The notes beneath the pieces are model-generated. The model did no database searches. It had not been told where the DNA came from and was given only the letters and a program-made list of their open reading frames with translations. Made by a program: the position numbers and the translations under genes. 19,367 bases of DNA from JABILX01 sp041648305 (lineage in GTDB: Bacteria; Patescibacteriota; Gracilibacteria; UBA1369; LOWO2-01-FULL-3), in NCBI GenBank assembly GCA_041648305.1, contig JBAZPI010000016.1, positions 1 through 19,367 on the forward strand. The letters run 5' to 3'. This document shows, piece by piece, positions 1-7,818 of this stretch (its first letter is position 1; each line of letters opens with the position of its first letter).

Positions 1-101
1 TCCACCTGCGAAGCAATCACGTTCGACAACACGCGCGTTCCATCTTCAACAACCGCGCAAGCAGTCTCATCACAAGATGTTTCAATCCCCAGAATTTTCA
101 T
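1..101 (-). CDS. tsaD: TsaD (Kae1/Gcp) N-terminal fragment, tRNA threonylcarbamoyladenosine synthesis
   Basis: The minus strand starts with ATG at 101 and reads MKILGIETSCDETACAVVED, the highly conserved N-terminus of TsaD. TsaD is the ASKHA-fold enzyme that transfers threonylcarbamoyl to A37 of ANN-decoding tRNAs. Only the first 33 codons are inside the window; the metal-binding HxxxH motif and the rest lie beyond the left edge. An in-frame ATG three codons upstream (110) would add MCG and cannot be excluded. I prefer 101 because the conserved family sequence begins there and a TATATG box sits 6 nt upstream, as in other genes of this window. No Shine-Dalgarno motif is visible. The gene is divergent from the operon at 216. 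Confidence 0.93.
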   Translation of the reverse strand, partial: MKILGIETSCDETACAVVEDGTRVLSNVIASQV

Positions 102-107
102 GCCACA

Positions 108-137
108 CATATACACTAAGTAAGCCTCTCCGGGCAA
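108..137 (-). promoter_or_regulatory. Candidate promoter of tsaD
   Basis: On the minus strand, TTGCCC (137-132) is followed after 18 nt by TATATG (113-108), then exactly 6 nt before the ATG at 101. Each hexamer matches the sigma-70 consensus at 4 of 6 positions, so this is weak alone. The 6-nt gap to the start codon repeats what is seen at 216, 4441 and 6689. Confidence 0.4.
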
Positions 138-156
138 CACCGGGGCAACGGCCCGG
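130..156. other. GC-rich stem-loop between the divergent promoters
   Basis: CCGGGC (130-135) can pair with GCCCGG (151-156) across a 15-nt loop. An alternative pairing of CCGGG (140-144) with CCCGG (152-156) excludes the first. The two arms sit in an imperfect direct repeat of CCGGGCAAC. The element lies between the tsaD start and the promoter of the 216 gene. Function unknown. Confidence 0.4.
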
Positions 157-180
157 CATATCTAGGGCACCACGAAGCAA

Positions 181-209
181 TTGAAAAACACCTTCAGATA
201 TGGTATAAT
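181..209 (+). promoter_or_regulatory. Strong sigma-70 type promoter, predicted leaderless transcript
   Basis: TTGAAA (181-186), a 17-nt spacer, then TATAAT (204-209) preceded by TGG, an extended -10. The ATG of the next gene is at 216, leaving 6 nt after the -10. The expected transcription start therefore coincides with the A of the start codon. Confidence 0.85.
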
Positions 210-215
210 TCAACG

Positions 216-479
216 ATGGATTTGAAAACAAAAATACAAAATTCAACCCTGATTCGTCCGGACCTAAAAGAACGTCTTCTTGCGAATTTTGACAAATTAA
301 CCGACGAGCAGAAGGCCAAAATCGACGAATCCCTGGATGTGAAGCCGATCTATGATCAGGCTATTTCAGAGGCTAAAGAAGTCGGAAAAAAATTCGAAAA
401 AGAAATTAAAAAAGACATCGAAGTAAAAGAATCGGAAAAAGCAGACAAAAATGTAGAAGATGCTTTAAATAATCTGTAA
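216..479 (+). CDS. Small highly charged hypothetical protein (87 aa)
   Basis: An 87-residue protein rich in Lys, Glu and Asp, with no signal peptide, membrane segment or cysteine. The first half (to about residue 40) looks like two helices ending in a DEQKAKIDESL segment. The second half (about residues 50-80) is a long amphipathic helix with alternating EK runs, likely a coiled coil. I recognise no family. It has its own strong promoter with the ATG at the predicted transcription start. The 1300-aa gene begins 10 nt after its stop, so the two are almost certainly cotranscribed. A role as partner or chaperone of the large protein is only a guess. Confidence 0.75.
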   Translation: MDLKTKIQNSTLIRPDLKERLLANFDKLTDEQKAKIDESLDVKPIYDQAISEAKEVGKKFEKEIKKDIEVKESEKADKNVEDALNNL

Positions 480-489
480 AAATCACGCT

Positions 490-3400
490 ATGCCAGAGAA
501 CGCTGGGGAAAATCAGGAATACAAAGCTTTGGTCGACACCGTCGAAGAAGCTGAACAAGCCGAAAAACAAGAGACTCCCGAGGCTCCCGCAGCTGCAGAG
601 GCCGGAGAAACGCCGGAAGACTTGAGCGCAAAAGTCGAAACAGCCATCAAAAAAGGAGAAGACAACATCAAAACTCTGGCTGATTTTATGGGCGAATTCG
701 ACGTAAACAAAGATGCGTACGCACAAGCAAAACTCAAAGCATACGGAGAGGAAATCACCAAAATCAATGACCGGCTGAAATCACAATTAAAAGAAAAAAG
801 TGTAAAAGTAAACGCATTAGTCGAAACTATATTAAAAGATCTCGACGTTGCGGACAGCAAAATTGACGAAGTGGACAGCATCGCATGGGGCAAAGTATTG
901 AAAGGCGAAATTACCATGGAAAAAGCCAAACACTTAGCTAGCAAAAAAGAAATATTCAAAGAAGCCGCAGGAAATCTCCCAGGCGACACAAAACTCAAAT
1001 TGGACTTGGTGGTAGCGATAGGGGAAGGGAAATTCGCGGAATACATAGAAACAAACAGAGACCAACTTCGAAGCAAAATGCTTAAACCGCCACAAATTCC
1101 GGAAGCAACAGAAAATAAAGAAGGCGCAACTGAGATAAAAGTTAATTTCCAATCGATTTATACTCTTCTGGAAGTTGACGCCAAAAGTGACGTAGCAAAA
1201 ATAGTTCAAAAAGAAGTCAAAATAGCTAACCTATTTACGGACCAAGAAATTCTAAGAATCGTTTCAGTCAAAAGCGGGACCAGCCTTGCCGGAACCGAAC
1301 ATAAAAAAAACATCGATGTTGCCAAATTTTTCTCAACCGGCCAACCGAAAGACGCGGAGCAAATCCGCCAAAGAGGACTATACACAGCCAAAGAAAAATA
1401 TATTCCGATTTTTGATGGAGCGGTTATAACTTTTGTTAATCAGCCAAAGAACAAAGATCTCGAAGTCGAGGGCAAAATCCGGGAAGAGAAGCCCAAAGAA
1501 GCAAAACCCGCAGCGGCAGAGTCGGCGACAGAAAAACCCGCGCAACGAATATCTCCAAGCAATCTAACCGAAGCTCAAGCGGTAGGTGTTCTAAGCAATC
1601 CCGGCGCGTACAAAGGAAATGATCTTCTAATGGAATCCGCGGCCATTTTAGCTCCATACGCGGTCATGAACAACTTAGACGCACTCCGATCTGTAGACCC
1701 GGCTCTCCCAAAAAGATTGTTAGGCGTAATTAAGAGAAGCGAGGAGATCAAAAAAGGGAAAGTTGTCGGGCTAAAAGAGGAATACAAACCGGAAGAAATT
1801 CAAAGAATATTGGAAAGTTTGGATTTGCCGGAGTATAGAAATAACCCGAAAATAAAAGAAATTGTCGGGAAAGTGATTGCAGCATTAAAAGAAAAAAAGA
1901 AAGAAGGAGCTCAGTTATTTTTCAAACACATAGAAGCGATTTACCAAATCGACGCGGAACAAGCGAAAGACGCCTTCAGAGAATTCGTAGGAAATGCTTC
2001 GGATCAAGTAGGTAGCCTCCTCATCCCAATCGCGAAATTTCTAATCAAAGAAAAATTCGACAATGCAGAAAATCTACTCGAGGAAGCGATAGCGAAAGAC
2101 CCAATAACTGCGATTGAACATATGGAGGTGTTATTGGACAATGGAGTTGGTGTCAAAGCCTTTGGAGAAATGTACGACAAATATCCGATCGTCGTTGTCC
2201 AAATGTCTCAGCATTTATTGAAATCGGATTTTGGGAAAACAATGGTAGAAAAAGCGGTCGTGTTTCATCCGGAAGACGCGCTTCAAAACGGCGAAAGTTT
2301 GACAGGCTCGGAGTACGGATCAGAGCTTTTAATAGAAGCGATTGAAAAATGCCTGAGAAAAGGCGAACAAGGGGCGCAAACCATTTTAAAATCCGCAAAA
2401 GTGGTTAAAAAATTAAAAAGAGCTCAAGGATATTTCTTAAAAGAAGCTGCGAAGATCGCCATAAAAACGCCAAGAGGGGCGCTAGCCATTTTGGAAGCCG
2501 TGGAAGATTTGGACGGCTTCATCGAAGGCTCGGACGAAATCATAAAACACGCCGCGCAGAAAGTAGCGAAAGAAACTCCGGAAGAATTTTTGAAAGTAGC
2601 AATCAAATTAAAAAAGTTCGACTGGATGGGGGGTATGCTTGAAAATGCAGTAGAAAACGAAAAATTCGAAAACAATCCAGCGGCTCTGCTTGGCGGAGCG
2701 GAGGTGTTGCTGGAATTTGAGTTCGGAAAATCTCTTTTAAAGAATCTCGCAGAAGACAAACCGGAAATTTTGCTGGCCAACGCAGACAAATTAACGAAAT
2801 TCACTTCAGCGGAATGGATGCAAAAAGCGGTTAAAAACGTGTTCAAAAAAGATCCGATATTGGTTATTAACAATGCGGACAAATTAGCGGGTCACGACAA
2901 AGCTTGGACGCTGCCGATTTTTGCATTCGCCGCAGAAAAGTATTCGGAATACATATTGATTAGAGCGGACAAAGTTAGTGCGCTGCCATATGCGGAAGAG
3001 TTGTTTGAAGCAGCGGCTGCCAAGAAGCCAAACAAGGTAGTGATAAATATTGATAAATTCGAGAAATTCGCAGACAAAGCATGGGTGAGAAAAGCGGTCG
3101 AAGAAGTGGCCGCGAAAAGCCCGGCTACGTTATTGATGTCAGCGGAAAAACTCAAAAAATCGTTAAAATGGGTCGGCCCGCTTATCACCAAAACAGTCAA
3201 CGAAAATCCGGGATTGACCTTCCACATTCCGGATGAAACGGAAGCGGGTGAAACACTGAAAGTAGGCAAAGCGCTAATAGATAGAGTTATCAATAGCAAC
3301 AGCGCTGCCAAAGTACTAAACGCAGCGGACAAATTGCTGGCCTACGAAGAAGGGAAAGCCGCAGTCAAAAAATGGGCGGAAATACGCCCGGATCTTGTCC

Positions 3401-4392
3401 CTGTTTTCATCGATAAATTGGAAGGATACGAGTGGGTGCCGGATATACTTAAGAGCCTAGCGGACACACGTCCGGAAGACATATTGGTCAATCTCGATGG
3501 CGTGGCAAAATTTGATAGAACTTTATGCGCCAGCTTGGTGGAGACCATCGCCAAAAAACACCCAAAAATATACAAAAAATATTCACATAGAGTGGACATG
3601 ATGCTCAAGGAATTTAAGAAACCGGTTCCTACCGCAGAACAACGGGCCGAGATGGACTCAAGAGTGGACAATGCGCCAGTTCCAATTCCGGGACCAGAAC
3701 CAGGGACAGAGCTACCACCAGCTAGACAAGATGATGAGGCAGGACAGCCCGAGCCTTCTCCAGAACCGGTCGTAGACGGGATGTCAGCTAGCAAAATAGA
3801 AGTAAGAAAAAAAGAAGTCGAAAACTTTATTAAAACAGTAAAGGCAAATACGACATTGCCAGACTTAATCTCGCAAGGAATGCGGGAAAATTGCAAAGAT
3901 GCATTAGCGTTAATACTTCTCGAAAAAGGATACGATAAGGACACGAAAGTGGATATCCAAATGGTCAAAAATGATAGCGATGGAGCATATTACGCATATA
4001 TATCGTTAGACGGAAGCGAGCCAATAAAGGGCGGACAATACAATCCAGAACAGGCATTTTTTGTAGCACTAACCAATATTAAAGAAACCGGCATTTTATC
4101 ACTCGAGGAGAGAGGTAAATTCGATCAAATATTCGCCGGTCTCGATTCATCCCAACCTTTCTTAAAAGAAGAAAGCATCAGGCAAAGATTGGCGCGTACG
4201 CTCTTAGAAAAAGGATATGACAAAAATCCAATAAAAAACGTGGAGCAAGCAAAGGATGAGCATGGCGAATATTTTGTGACGCTAACTCTTGAGGATGGTA
4301 GAAAAATTAAAGGTGGACAATTCAGCTATGAAAAAGCATTCTTAGATGCGGTCGGGAAAATTGAAGAACCACTCCAAGCGACAGAGGCTTAA
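490..4392 (+). CDS. Large cytoplasmic alpha-solenoid-like hypothetical protein (1300 aa)
   Basis: One uninterrupted frame of 1300 residues with no signal peptide or membrane segment. The N-terminus (1-60) is Glu/Ala-rich and low in complexity. A central region (about 430-1050) contains many degenerate helical repeats of about 33-38 residues with a shared texture: a helix ending in KDP or KxP, then a segment like ILVNADKL, as in DPILVINNADKL and PEDILVNLDGV. This suggests an alpha-solenoid scaffold. A Pro/Glu-rich linker (about 1063-1097) leads to two copies of a module of about 75 residues (starting near 1131 and 1227). Both copies contain LLEKGYDK and later IKGGQ followed by an aromatic and an AF motif. 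I recognise no named family. It is the second gene of the 216 operon, and no Shine-Dalgarno motif precedes its ATG. Confidence 0.8.
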   Translation: MPENAGENQEYKALVDTVEEAEQAEKQETPEAPAAAEAGETPEDLSAKVETAIKKGEDNIKTLADFMGEFDVNKDAYAQAKLKAYGEEITKINDRLKSQLKEKSVKVNALVETILKDLDVADSKIDEVDSIAWGKVLKGEITMEKAKHLASKKEIFKEAAGNLPGDTKLKLDLVVAIGEGKFAEYIETNRDQLRSKMLKPPQIPEATENKEGATEIKVNFQSIYTLLEVDAKSDVAKIVQKEVKIANLFTDQEILRIVSVKSGTSLAGTEHKKNIDVAKFFSTGQPKDAEQIRQRGLYTAKEKYIPIFDGAVITFVNQPKNKDLEVEGKIREEKPKEAKPAAAESATEKPAQRISPSNLTEAQAVGVLSNPGAYKGNDLLMESAAILAPYAVMNNLDALRSVDPALPKRLLGVIKRSEEIKKGKVVGLKEEYKPEEIQRILESLDLPEYRNNPKIKEIVGKVIAALKEKKKEGAQLFFKHIEAIYQIDAEQAKDAFREFVGNASDQVGSLLIPIAKFLIKEKFDNAENLLEEAIAKDPITAIEHMEVLLDNGVGVKAFGEMYDKYPIVVVQMSQHLLKSDFGKTMVEKAVVFHPEDALQNGESLTGSEYGSELLIEAIEKCLRKGEQGAQTILKSAKVVKKLKRAQGYFLKEAAKIAIKTPRGALAILEAVEDLDGFIEGSDEIIKHAAQKVAKETPEEFLKVAIKLKKFDWMGGMLENAVENEKFENNPAALLGGAEVLLEFEFGKSLLKNLAEDKPEILLANADKLTKFTSAEWMQKAVKNVFKKDPILVINNADKLAGHDKAWTLPIFAFAAEKYSEYILIRADKVSALPYAEELFEAAAAKKPNKVVINIDKFEKFADKAWVRKAVEEVAAKSPATLLMSAEKLKKSLKWVGPLITKTVNENPGLTFHIPDETEAGETLKVGKALIDRVINSNSAAKVLNAADKLLAYEEGKAAVKKWAEIRPDLVPVFIDKLEGYEWVPDILKSLADTRPEDILVNLDGVAKFDRTLCASLVETIAKKHPKIYKKYSHRVDMMLKEFKKPVPTAEQRAEMDSRVDNAPVPIPGPEPGTELPPARQDDEAGQPEPSPEPVVDGMSASKIEVRKKEVENFIKTVKANTTLPDLISQGMRENCKDALALILLEKGYDKDTKVDIQMVKNDSDGAYYAYISLDGSEPIKGGQYNPEQAFFVALTNIKETGILSLEERGKFDQIFAGLDSSQPFLKEESIRQRLARTLLEKGYDKNPIKNVEQAKDEHGEYFVTLTLEDGRKIKGGQFSYEKAFLDAVGKIEEPLQATEA

Positions 4393-4404
4393 AACTCTAA
4401 TTAA

Positions 4405-4434
4405 TTAGCACCTTCCTCAACAACCCTTTATAAT
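4405..4434 (+). promoter_or_regulatory. Promoter of the CCA-adding enzyme gene, predicted leaderless
   Basis: TATAAT (4429-4434) lies exactly 6 nt before the GTG start at 4441. A weaker -35 candidate, TTAGCA (4405-4410), sits 18 nt upstream. The placement predicts transcription starting at the GTG itself. Confidence 0.75.
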
Positions 4435-4440
4435 GTCTCC

Positions 4441-5793
4441 GTGAAGCCGACCTCAATCCAAATCATCGAGATCCTAAAGCGCGCCGGTCATGAAGCCTAT
4501 TGGGCGGGTGGCTGCGTCCGCGATATGCTTCTTGGTATCGAACCAAAAGATTTTGACATAGTAACTTCCGCAAAACCCGACGAGATCGAAGATCTCCTCG
4601 AGCACACAATTCCGATCGGCAAAGAATTCGGTGTAATCCTAGCAATCAAAAACGGCCACAATTTTGAAGTGGCAACTTTCCGTTCGGACAGTGGATACTC
4701 GGACGGACGCAGACCGGATGCGGTCGAATTCACGAATGCAAAGCAGGATGCGCAGAGACGCGACTTCACAATCAACGCGATGTTCTATGATCCGACTAAC
4801 GACAAAATCATCGACTACGTTCAGGGACAAAAAGACATGAAAGAAAAACTTATTCGCTTCATTGGAAACCCGGAAGAACGTATCCAGGAAGACCACCTAA
4901 GACTTCTCCGTGCAGTTCGATTCAAAAACAATTTCAATTTTCAATATCACCCCGACACGTACAACGCGATTAAGCCAAACGCGCATCTGATTGCCAATAT
5001 TTCGAAAGAACGCATCCACAACGAACTTGATAAAATGATCCTTGGCGCAAACGCCGAAAAAGGATTTGAAGAATTATACGAACTTGGGCTGCTCCAACAC
5101 ATAATGCCGGAGGCATGTAAGATGAAAGGCGTCGCACAACCGTCAATTTATCATCACGAAGGCGACGTCTGGAAACACTCACTCCTTTCGCTCAAGAATC
5201 TGACAGATGAGGAATCCGACCCCAATCCTCTACCGGAAACAATAAGTAGCAATTTAAGATGGGCGACCTTTTTACACGACATCGGTAAACCGGATACTTT
5301 CAAATATGAAGGGAAAAGAATTCGCTTCGATCACCATTCGGAAGTCGGGGCAGAGATCGCGCTCGACCTCCTCAAACGCTTAAAATTTTCTAAAAAAGAT
5401 ACGACAAGAATTTGCTGGCTTATCGAACACCACATGATGGTTGTGCCATTAATAAAAATGCCCAAAAAGCGCAAACGCCACTGGTTTCTGCTCGACGGTT
5501 TCCCTGAACTTCTTGAACTTTATCGCGCAGACGCACTCGGCATCGAGCCTGTTGATCTCACGCTCTACCACAACCTCAAGCGCCTTTATAAACACGAAAT
5601 CGCCGAACTTAAACTCATGCCGCAACGTCTGATTTCCGGCGATGAAATTATGAAAGCCCTAAAAATCCCGGCCGGCAAAAAAATAGGTAAATTACTAGCC
5701 CGCATCCGTAGCGAACAATTGGGCGGGAAATTGAAAACAAAAAAAGATGCGCTTGAATTTATCAAGGGCATCAAAGTGCCAAAAGGCAAATAA
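4441..5793 (+). CDS. cca: CCA tRNA nucleotidyltransferase (class II) with HD domain
   Basis: A 450-aa protein with the class II nucleotidyltransferase head. YWAGGCVRDMLLG at about residues 20-32 is followed by DFDIV (about 38-42), the two metal-binding Asp. RRDFTINAMFYD (about 110-121) is the nucleotide-specificity region. An HD domain follows, with FLHDIGKPDTF and the paired HH of the RFDHHSEVG segment (about residues 278-302). It adds or repairs the 3' CCA of tRNAs in the cytoplasm. The start is GTG, supported by the family N-terminus and by TATAAT placed 6 nt upstream. The tRNA-Gly in this window already encodes CCA, so for that tRNA the role would be repair. It is convergent with the 5796 gene, with only 2 nt between the stops. 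Confidence 0.95.
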   Translation: MKPTSIQIIEILKRAGHEAYWAGGCVRDMLLGIEPKDFDIVTSAKPDEIEDLLEHTIPIGKEFGVILAIKNGHNFEVATFRSDSGYSDGRRPDAVEFTNAKQDAQRRDFTINAMFYDPTNDKIIDYVQGQKDMKEKLIRFIGNPEERIQEDHLRLLRAVRFKNNFNFQYHPDTYNAIKPNAHLIANISKERIHNELDKMILGANAEKGFEELYELGLLQHIMPEACKMKGVAQPSIYHHEGDVWKHSLLSLKNLTDEESDPNPLPETISSNLRWATFLHDIGKPDTFKYEGKRIRFDHHSEVGAEIALDLLKRLKFSKKDTTRICWLIEHHMMVVPLIKMPKKRKRHWFLLDGFPELLELYRADALGIEPVDLTLYHNLKRLYKHEIAELKLMPQRLISGDEIMKALKIPAGKKIGKLLARIRSEQLGGKLKTKKDALEFIKGIKVPKGK

Positions 5794-5795
5794 AT

Positions 5796-6689
5796 TTACT
5801 CGACTGGAGTCTCTTCGGGCGGAGTCTCTTCCACCGGGATCTTCACGGGCGGGATATTCCCGGCGTCGCCAGGCAGAGTCCCTTCTTCCTCGACCTTCGC
5901 GCGTACCTCCTCTGTAGTCTCCTCATCTTCCCTCCATTTAGCCGTGCCGCTTTCATCGGCCTCAAAAACCAATTCAGGGAAAGCCAATTGAAAAACTTTT
6001 TCGGCAACATCGGGATTCGCAGCCACAGCCTGGGAATTTGCCGCCTCATAAGCCACTTTAAATTGTTCAAAAAGTTTGTCATATTTTCTCTCCGAATAAA
6101 GTTGAACCGTCTCCAAAATCCCCTGATCTTTATCGCCATTATGGAAATGTGCGCCAATCGCGCCAGTGACCTGTAGAACATTCTGAACAAGATTCTCGTA
6201 ATCCCGAACTTTATCCGAACTCAAACGACTCGAAGCAACTTCCGCCAAGCCCTCATTTGGAATATCTTTCTCCATGTGAAAGAGCTCGTGCAAAAGTACG
6301 TGGCGCATAACAGTCAAATGATCCTCATTCAAATGCTCGTTATCAAACAAAATCGGATCAATCTCGGCATGATCCTCAAAAGCTTCCCCAACACCAAGCC
6401 CAGCCTGACGCTTGAGCAAAATTTTATTTGTCTTCACATCAACGTGCCTTCCGACGAACATCAAAACACGCTGAATTTTTCTTACTTTATCAATAGCGGT
6501 TGGCGTTTTTTCCTGTTCCAACTCTTTCAAAAATTGATCCAGAGTCTTCGCCATCGGATCTTCGACTTGCGATTCCTTCAAAGTTTTGCCAGCCAAAACG
6601 TCAGCGACAGCACCAGCCGTATCACTGGCCGGAGCCACTTCTTCAGTAGGAGCAGGATCAGGAACTATTTGTCTATCATCTGTACTCAT
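5796..6689 (-). CDS. HExxH zincin-like putative metallopeptidase (297 aa)
   Basis: The centre of this 297-aa protein reads HVLLHELFHMEKDIPNEGLAE (about residues 130-150). HELFH (134-138) gives two His zinc ligands and the catalytic Glu, and the Glu of NEG (146) is a plausible third ligand, as in gluzincins and peptidase-MA-like proteins. There is no signal peptide or membrane segment, so it looks cytosolic. The N-terminus (1-60) is Pro/Glu/Ala-rich and the C-terminus ends in acidic PVEETPPEETPVE repeats; both are probably disordered. I cannot name a family. The start is supported by an extended -10 box 6 nt upstream. It is convergent with cca and divergent from the PrsW gene. The substrate is unknown and could even be structural rather than catalytic. 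Confidence 0.7.
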   Translation of the reverse strand: MSTDDRQIVPDPAPTEEVAPASDTAGAVADVLAGKTLKESQVEDPMAKTLDQFLKELEQEKTPTAIDKVRKIQRVLMFVGRHVDVKTNKILLKRQAGLGVGEAFEDHAEIDPILFDNEHLNEDHLTVMRHVLLHELFHMEKDIPNEGLAEVASSRLSSDKVRDYENLVQNVLQVTGAIGAHFHNGDKDQGILETVQLYSERKYDKLFEQFKVAYEAANSQAVAANPDVAEKVFQLAFPELVFEADESGTAKWREDEETTEEVRAKVEEEGTLPGDAGNIPPVKIPVEETPPEETPVE

Positions 6690-6695
6690 CGCACA

Positions 6696-6704
6696 ATTAT
6701 AGCA
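6696..6704 (-). promoter_or_regulatory. Extended -10 promoter of the zincin gene, predicted leaderless
   Basis: On the minus strand TGC (6704-6702) directly precedes TATAAT (6701-6696), a perfect extended -10. Six nucleotides later comes the ATG at 6689. No convincing -35 is seen, which is usual for extended -10 promoters. Confidence 0.75.
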
Positions 6705-6753
6705 TAAATGAGCCTCATTTGCTACCCCTCATCTATGCAATTCATAAATTAAT

Positions 6754-6762
6754 TGATAAAAT
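6754..6762 (+). promoter_or_regulatory. Candidate extended -10 promoter of the PrsW gene
   Basis: TGA followed by TAAAAT (6757-6762) resembles an extended -10 box. The predicted start near 6769 would give a leader of about 32 nt before the ATG at 6801. No Shine-Dalgarno motif lies in that leader. A second box, TACAAT (6792-6797), is too close to the ATG to be preferred. Confidence 0.4.
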
Positions 6763-6800
6763 CTGACAGGTTCATTCCTCGTTCAATTAACTACAATCCC

Positions 6801-7751
6801 ATGGAACAAGCCTTTAGTCTCGCATTACTAATACTGATATCAATCCTCCCCGCGCTCTTTTTACTCTGGTTTTTCGAAAGACAAGACAAGGGCGAAAAAG
6901 AACCGCGCCGCCTCAAAAACAAAGTTTTTTTCTGGGGCGTTTTTTCAATGCTCATTGCGGCAGCGATAGAACTTAACGCGGAATGGCTCCTGCCAGACGG
7001 GATGAATTTTTGGGTATACCTCCTCATAATTTCGTTCATCACCACGGCGGCGGTAGAGGAAGGTTTGAAATTTTGGATCGTAAAACGCATCGCATGGCCG
7101 CACAAAAAATTCAACGAAATCATGGATGGAATAACATATGCCGTGATCGCCGGACTCGGGTTCGCCGTATTGGAAAATCTATTTTTTGTCATCCCGGGAG
7201 GAGTCCAAACAGGAATTTTGCGTGCATTTCTTGCAGTTCCGGCTCACGCGCTTTTCTCGGGCATCATGGGCTACTACATCGGCCGCGCAAAATTTGAAAA
7301 AACCCCATGGGACGCGCGAAACGCGCTATGGAAAGGATTCGGTTTGGCTGTCCTTTATCATGGACTTTACGACTTCTTCTTGCTCTCCGGATCTTGGCTT
7401 TGGATCTGTGTCATCCCACTCATGATCCTCATGATAGTCCAACTGAAGAACTTGGTTAATAAAGCACGTTACGAAGACAAAGTGCAGAAACGACCCCCGA
7501 CCACGCTTAATTTCATCAGAGGACTGCGCATTGTTTCAGCGACGATTTTAGTCGTCGTGGGCGTTCTTCATTTTATAGGAACAATAATGTTGGTGAAGAA
7601 TGGCTCTCCCGCAGCATGGTCATGGCGATATACACAGATCGATATTTTATATAGCGGAATTATTGCTTTGATTTTGTTTCTGATCGCCTTCCTGCTGATA
7701 AGAAAAAAGAAGCTTGCGAAAAGCTTGCAAAACAAAGAGAAAATGGTATAA
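6801..7751 (+). CDS. PrsW-family intramembrane metalloprotease
   Basis: A 316-aa polytopic membrane protein with about seven to eight hydrophobic segments. It carries the PrsW/CAAX-protease-like signature: VEEGLK (paired Glu in a transmembrane helix), FAVLEN, PAHALFSG and YHGLYDF, the last two giving conserved His. Bacillus PrsW performs site-1 cleavage of an anti-sigma factor, but the substrate here is unknown. I start the gene at the ATG at 6801 (MEQAFSL), because the first membrane helix begins there. An upstream in-frame TTG at 6753 would add a non-conserved tail. The 3' end overlaps the promoter of the next gene, whose -35 and -10 lie in the last codons. Confidence 0.88.
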   Translation: MEQAFSLALLILISILPALFLLWFFERQDKGEKEPRRLKNKVFFWGVFSMLIAAAIELNAEWLLPDGMNFWVYLLIISFITTAAVEEGLKFWIVKRIAWPHKKFNEIMDGITYAVIAGLGFAVLENLFFVIPGGVQTGILRAFLAVPAHALFSGIMGYYIGRAKFEKTPWDARNALWKGFGLAVLYHGLYDFFLLSGSWLWICVIPLMILMIVQLKNLVNKARYEDKVQKRPPTTLNFIRGLRIVSATILVVVGVLHFIGTIMLVKNGSPAAWSWRYTQIDILYSGIIALILFLIAFLLIRKKKLAKSLQNKEKMV

Positions 7752-7752
7752 T
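7725..7752 (+). promoter_or_regulatory. Promoter inside the PrsW 3' end, driving the regulator/acetyltransferase pair
   Basis: TTGCAA (7725-7730), a 16-nt spacer, then TATAAT (7747-7752) preceded by TGG, an extended -10 identical to the one at 201-209. The predicted transcription start is about 7759, giving a leader of about 60 nt before the ATG at 7819. Confidence 0.75.
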
Positions 7753-7756
7753 TCGA

Positions 7757-7792
7757 CCCTGGGCCCTAAGCCCTGGGCCCTAAGCCCCTGGG
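7757..7792 (+). repeat. 14-bp tandem repeat in the leader of the TrmB-like gene
   Basis: CCCTGGGCCCTAAG occurs at 7757-7770 and again at 7771-7784, followed by a partial third unit to 7792. Each unit contains the palindrome GGGCCC, and the leader can fold into several GC-rich hairpins. It begins at the predicted transcription start. It could be an operator or a structured leader. Confidence 0.8.
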
Positions 7793-7818
7793 TTCGGGGA
7801 TCCCTAACAATTCCTGTC

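Noticed and set aside
3342..3968. A 208-aa open frame on the minus strand inside the solenoid gene, and similar ones at 513-1076, 2424-2882 and 2892-3332
   Set aside because: They are shadows of the 1300-aa gene: Ser/Leu-rich translations that mirror its codon use, with no family resemblance and no promoter.
7757..7792. A CRISPR or VNTR-type array
   Set aside because: Only two and a half units of 14 bp with no spacers. No CRISPR array or cas gene is seen in the window.
7714..7818. An upstream start at 7714 for the TrmB-like protein
   Set aside because: It lies before the promoter at 7725-7752 and inside the PrsW gene, and the extra residues are encoded by the GC-rich repeat rather than by a conserved domain.
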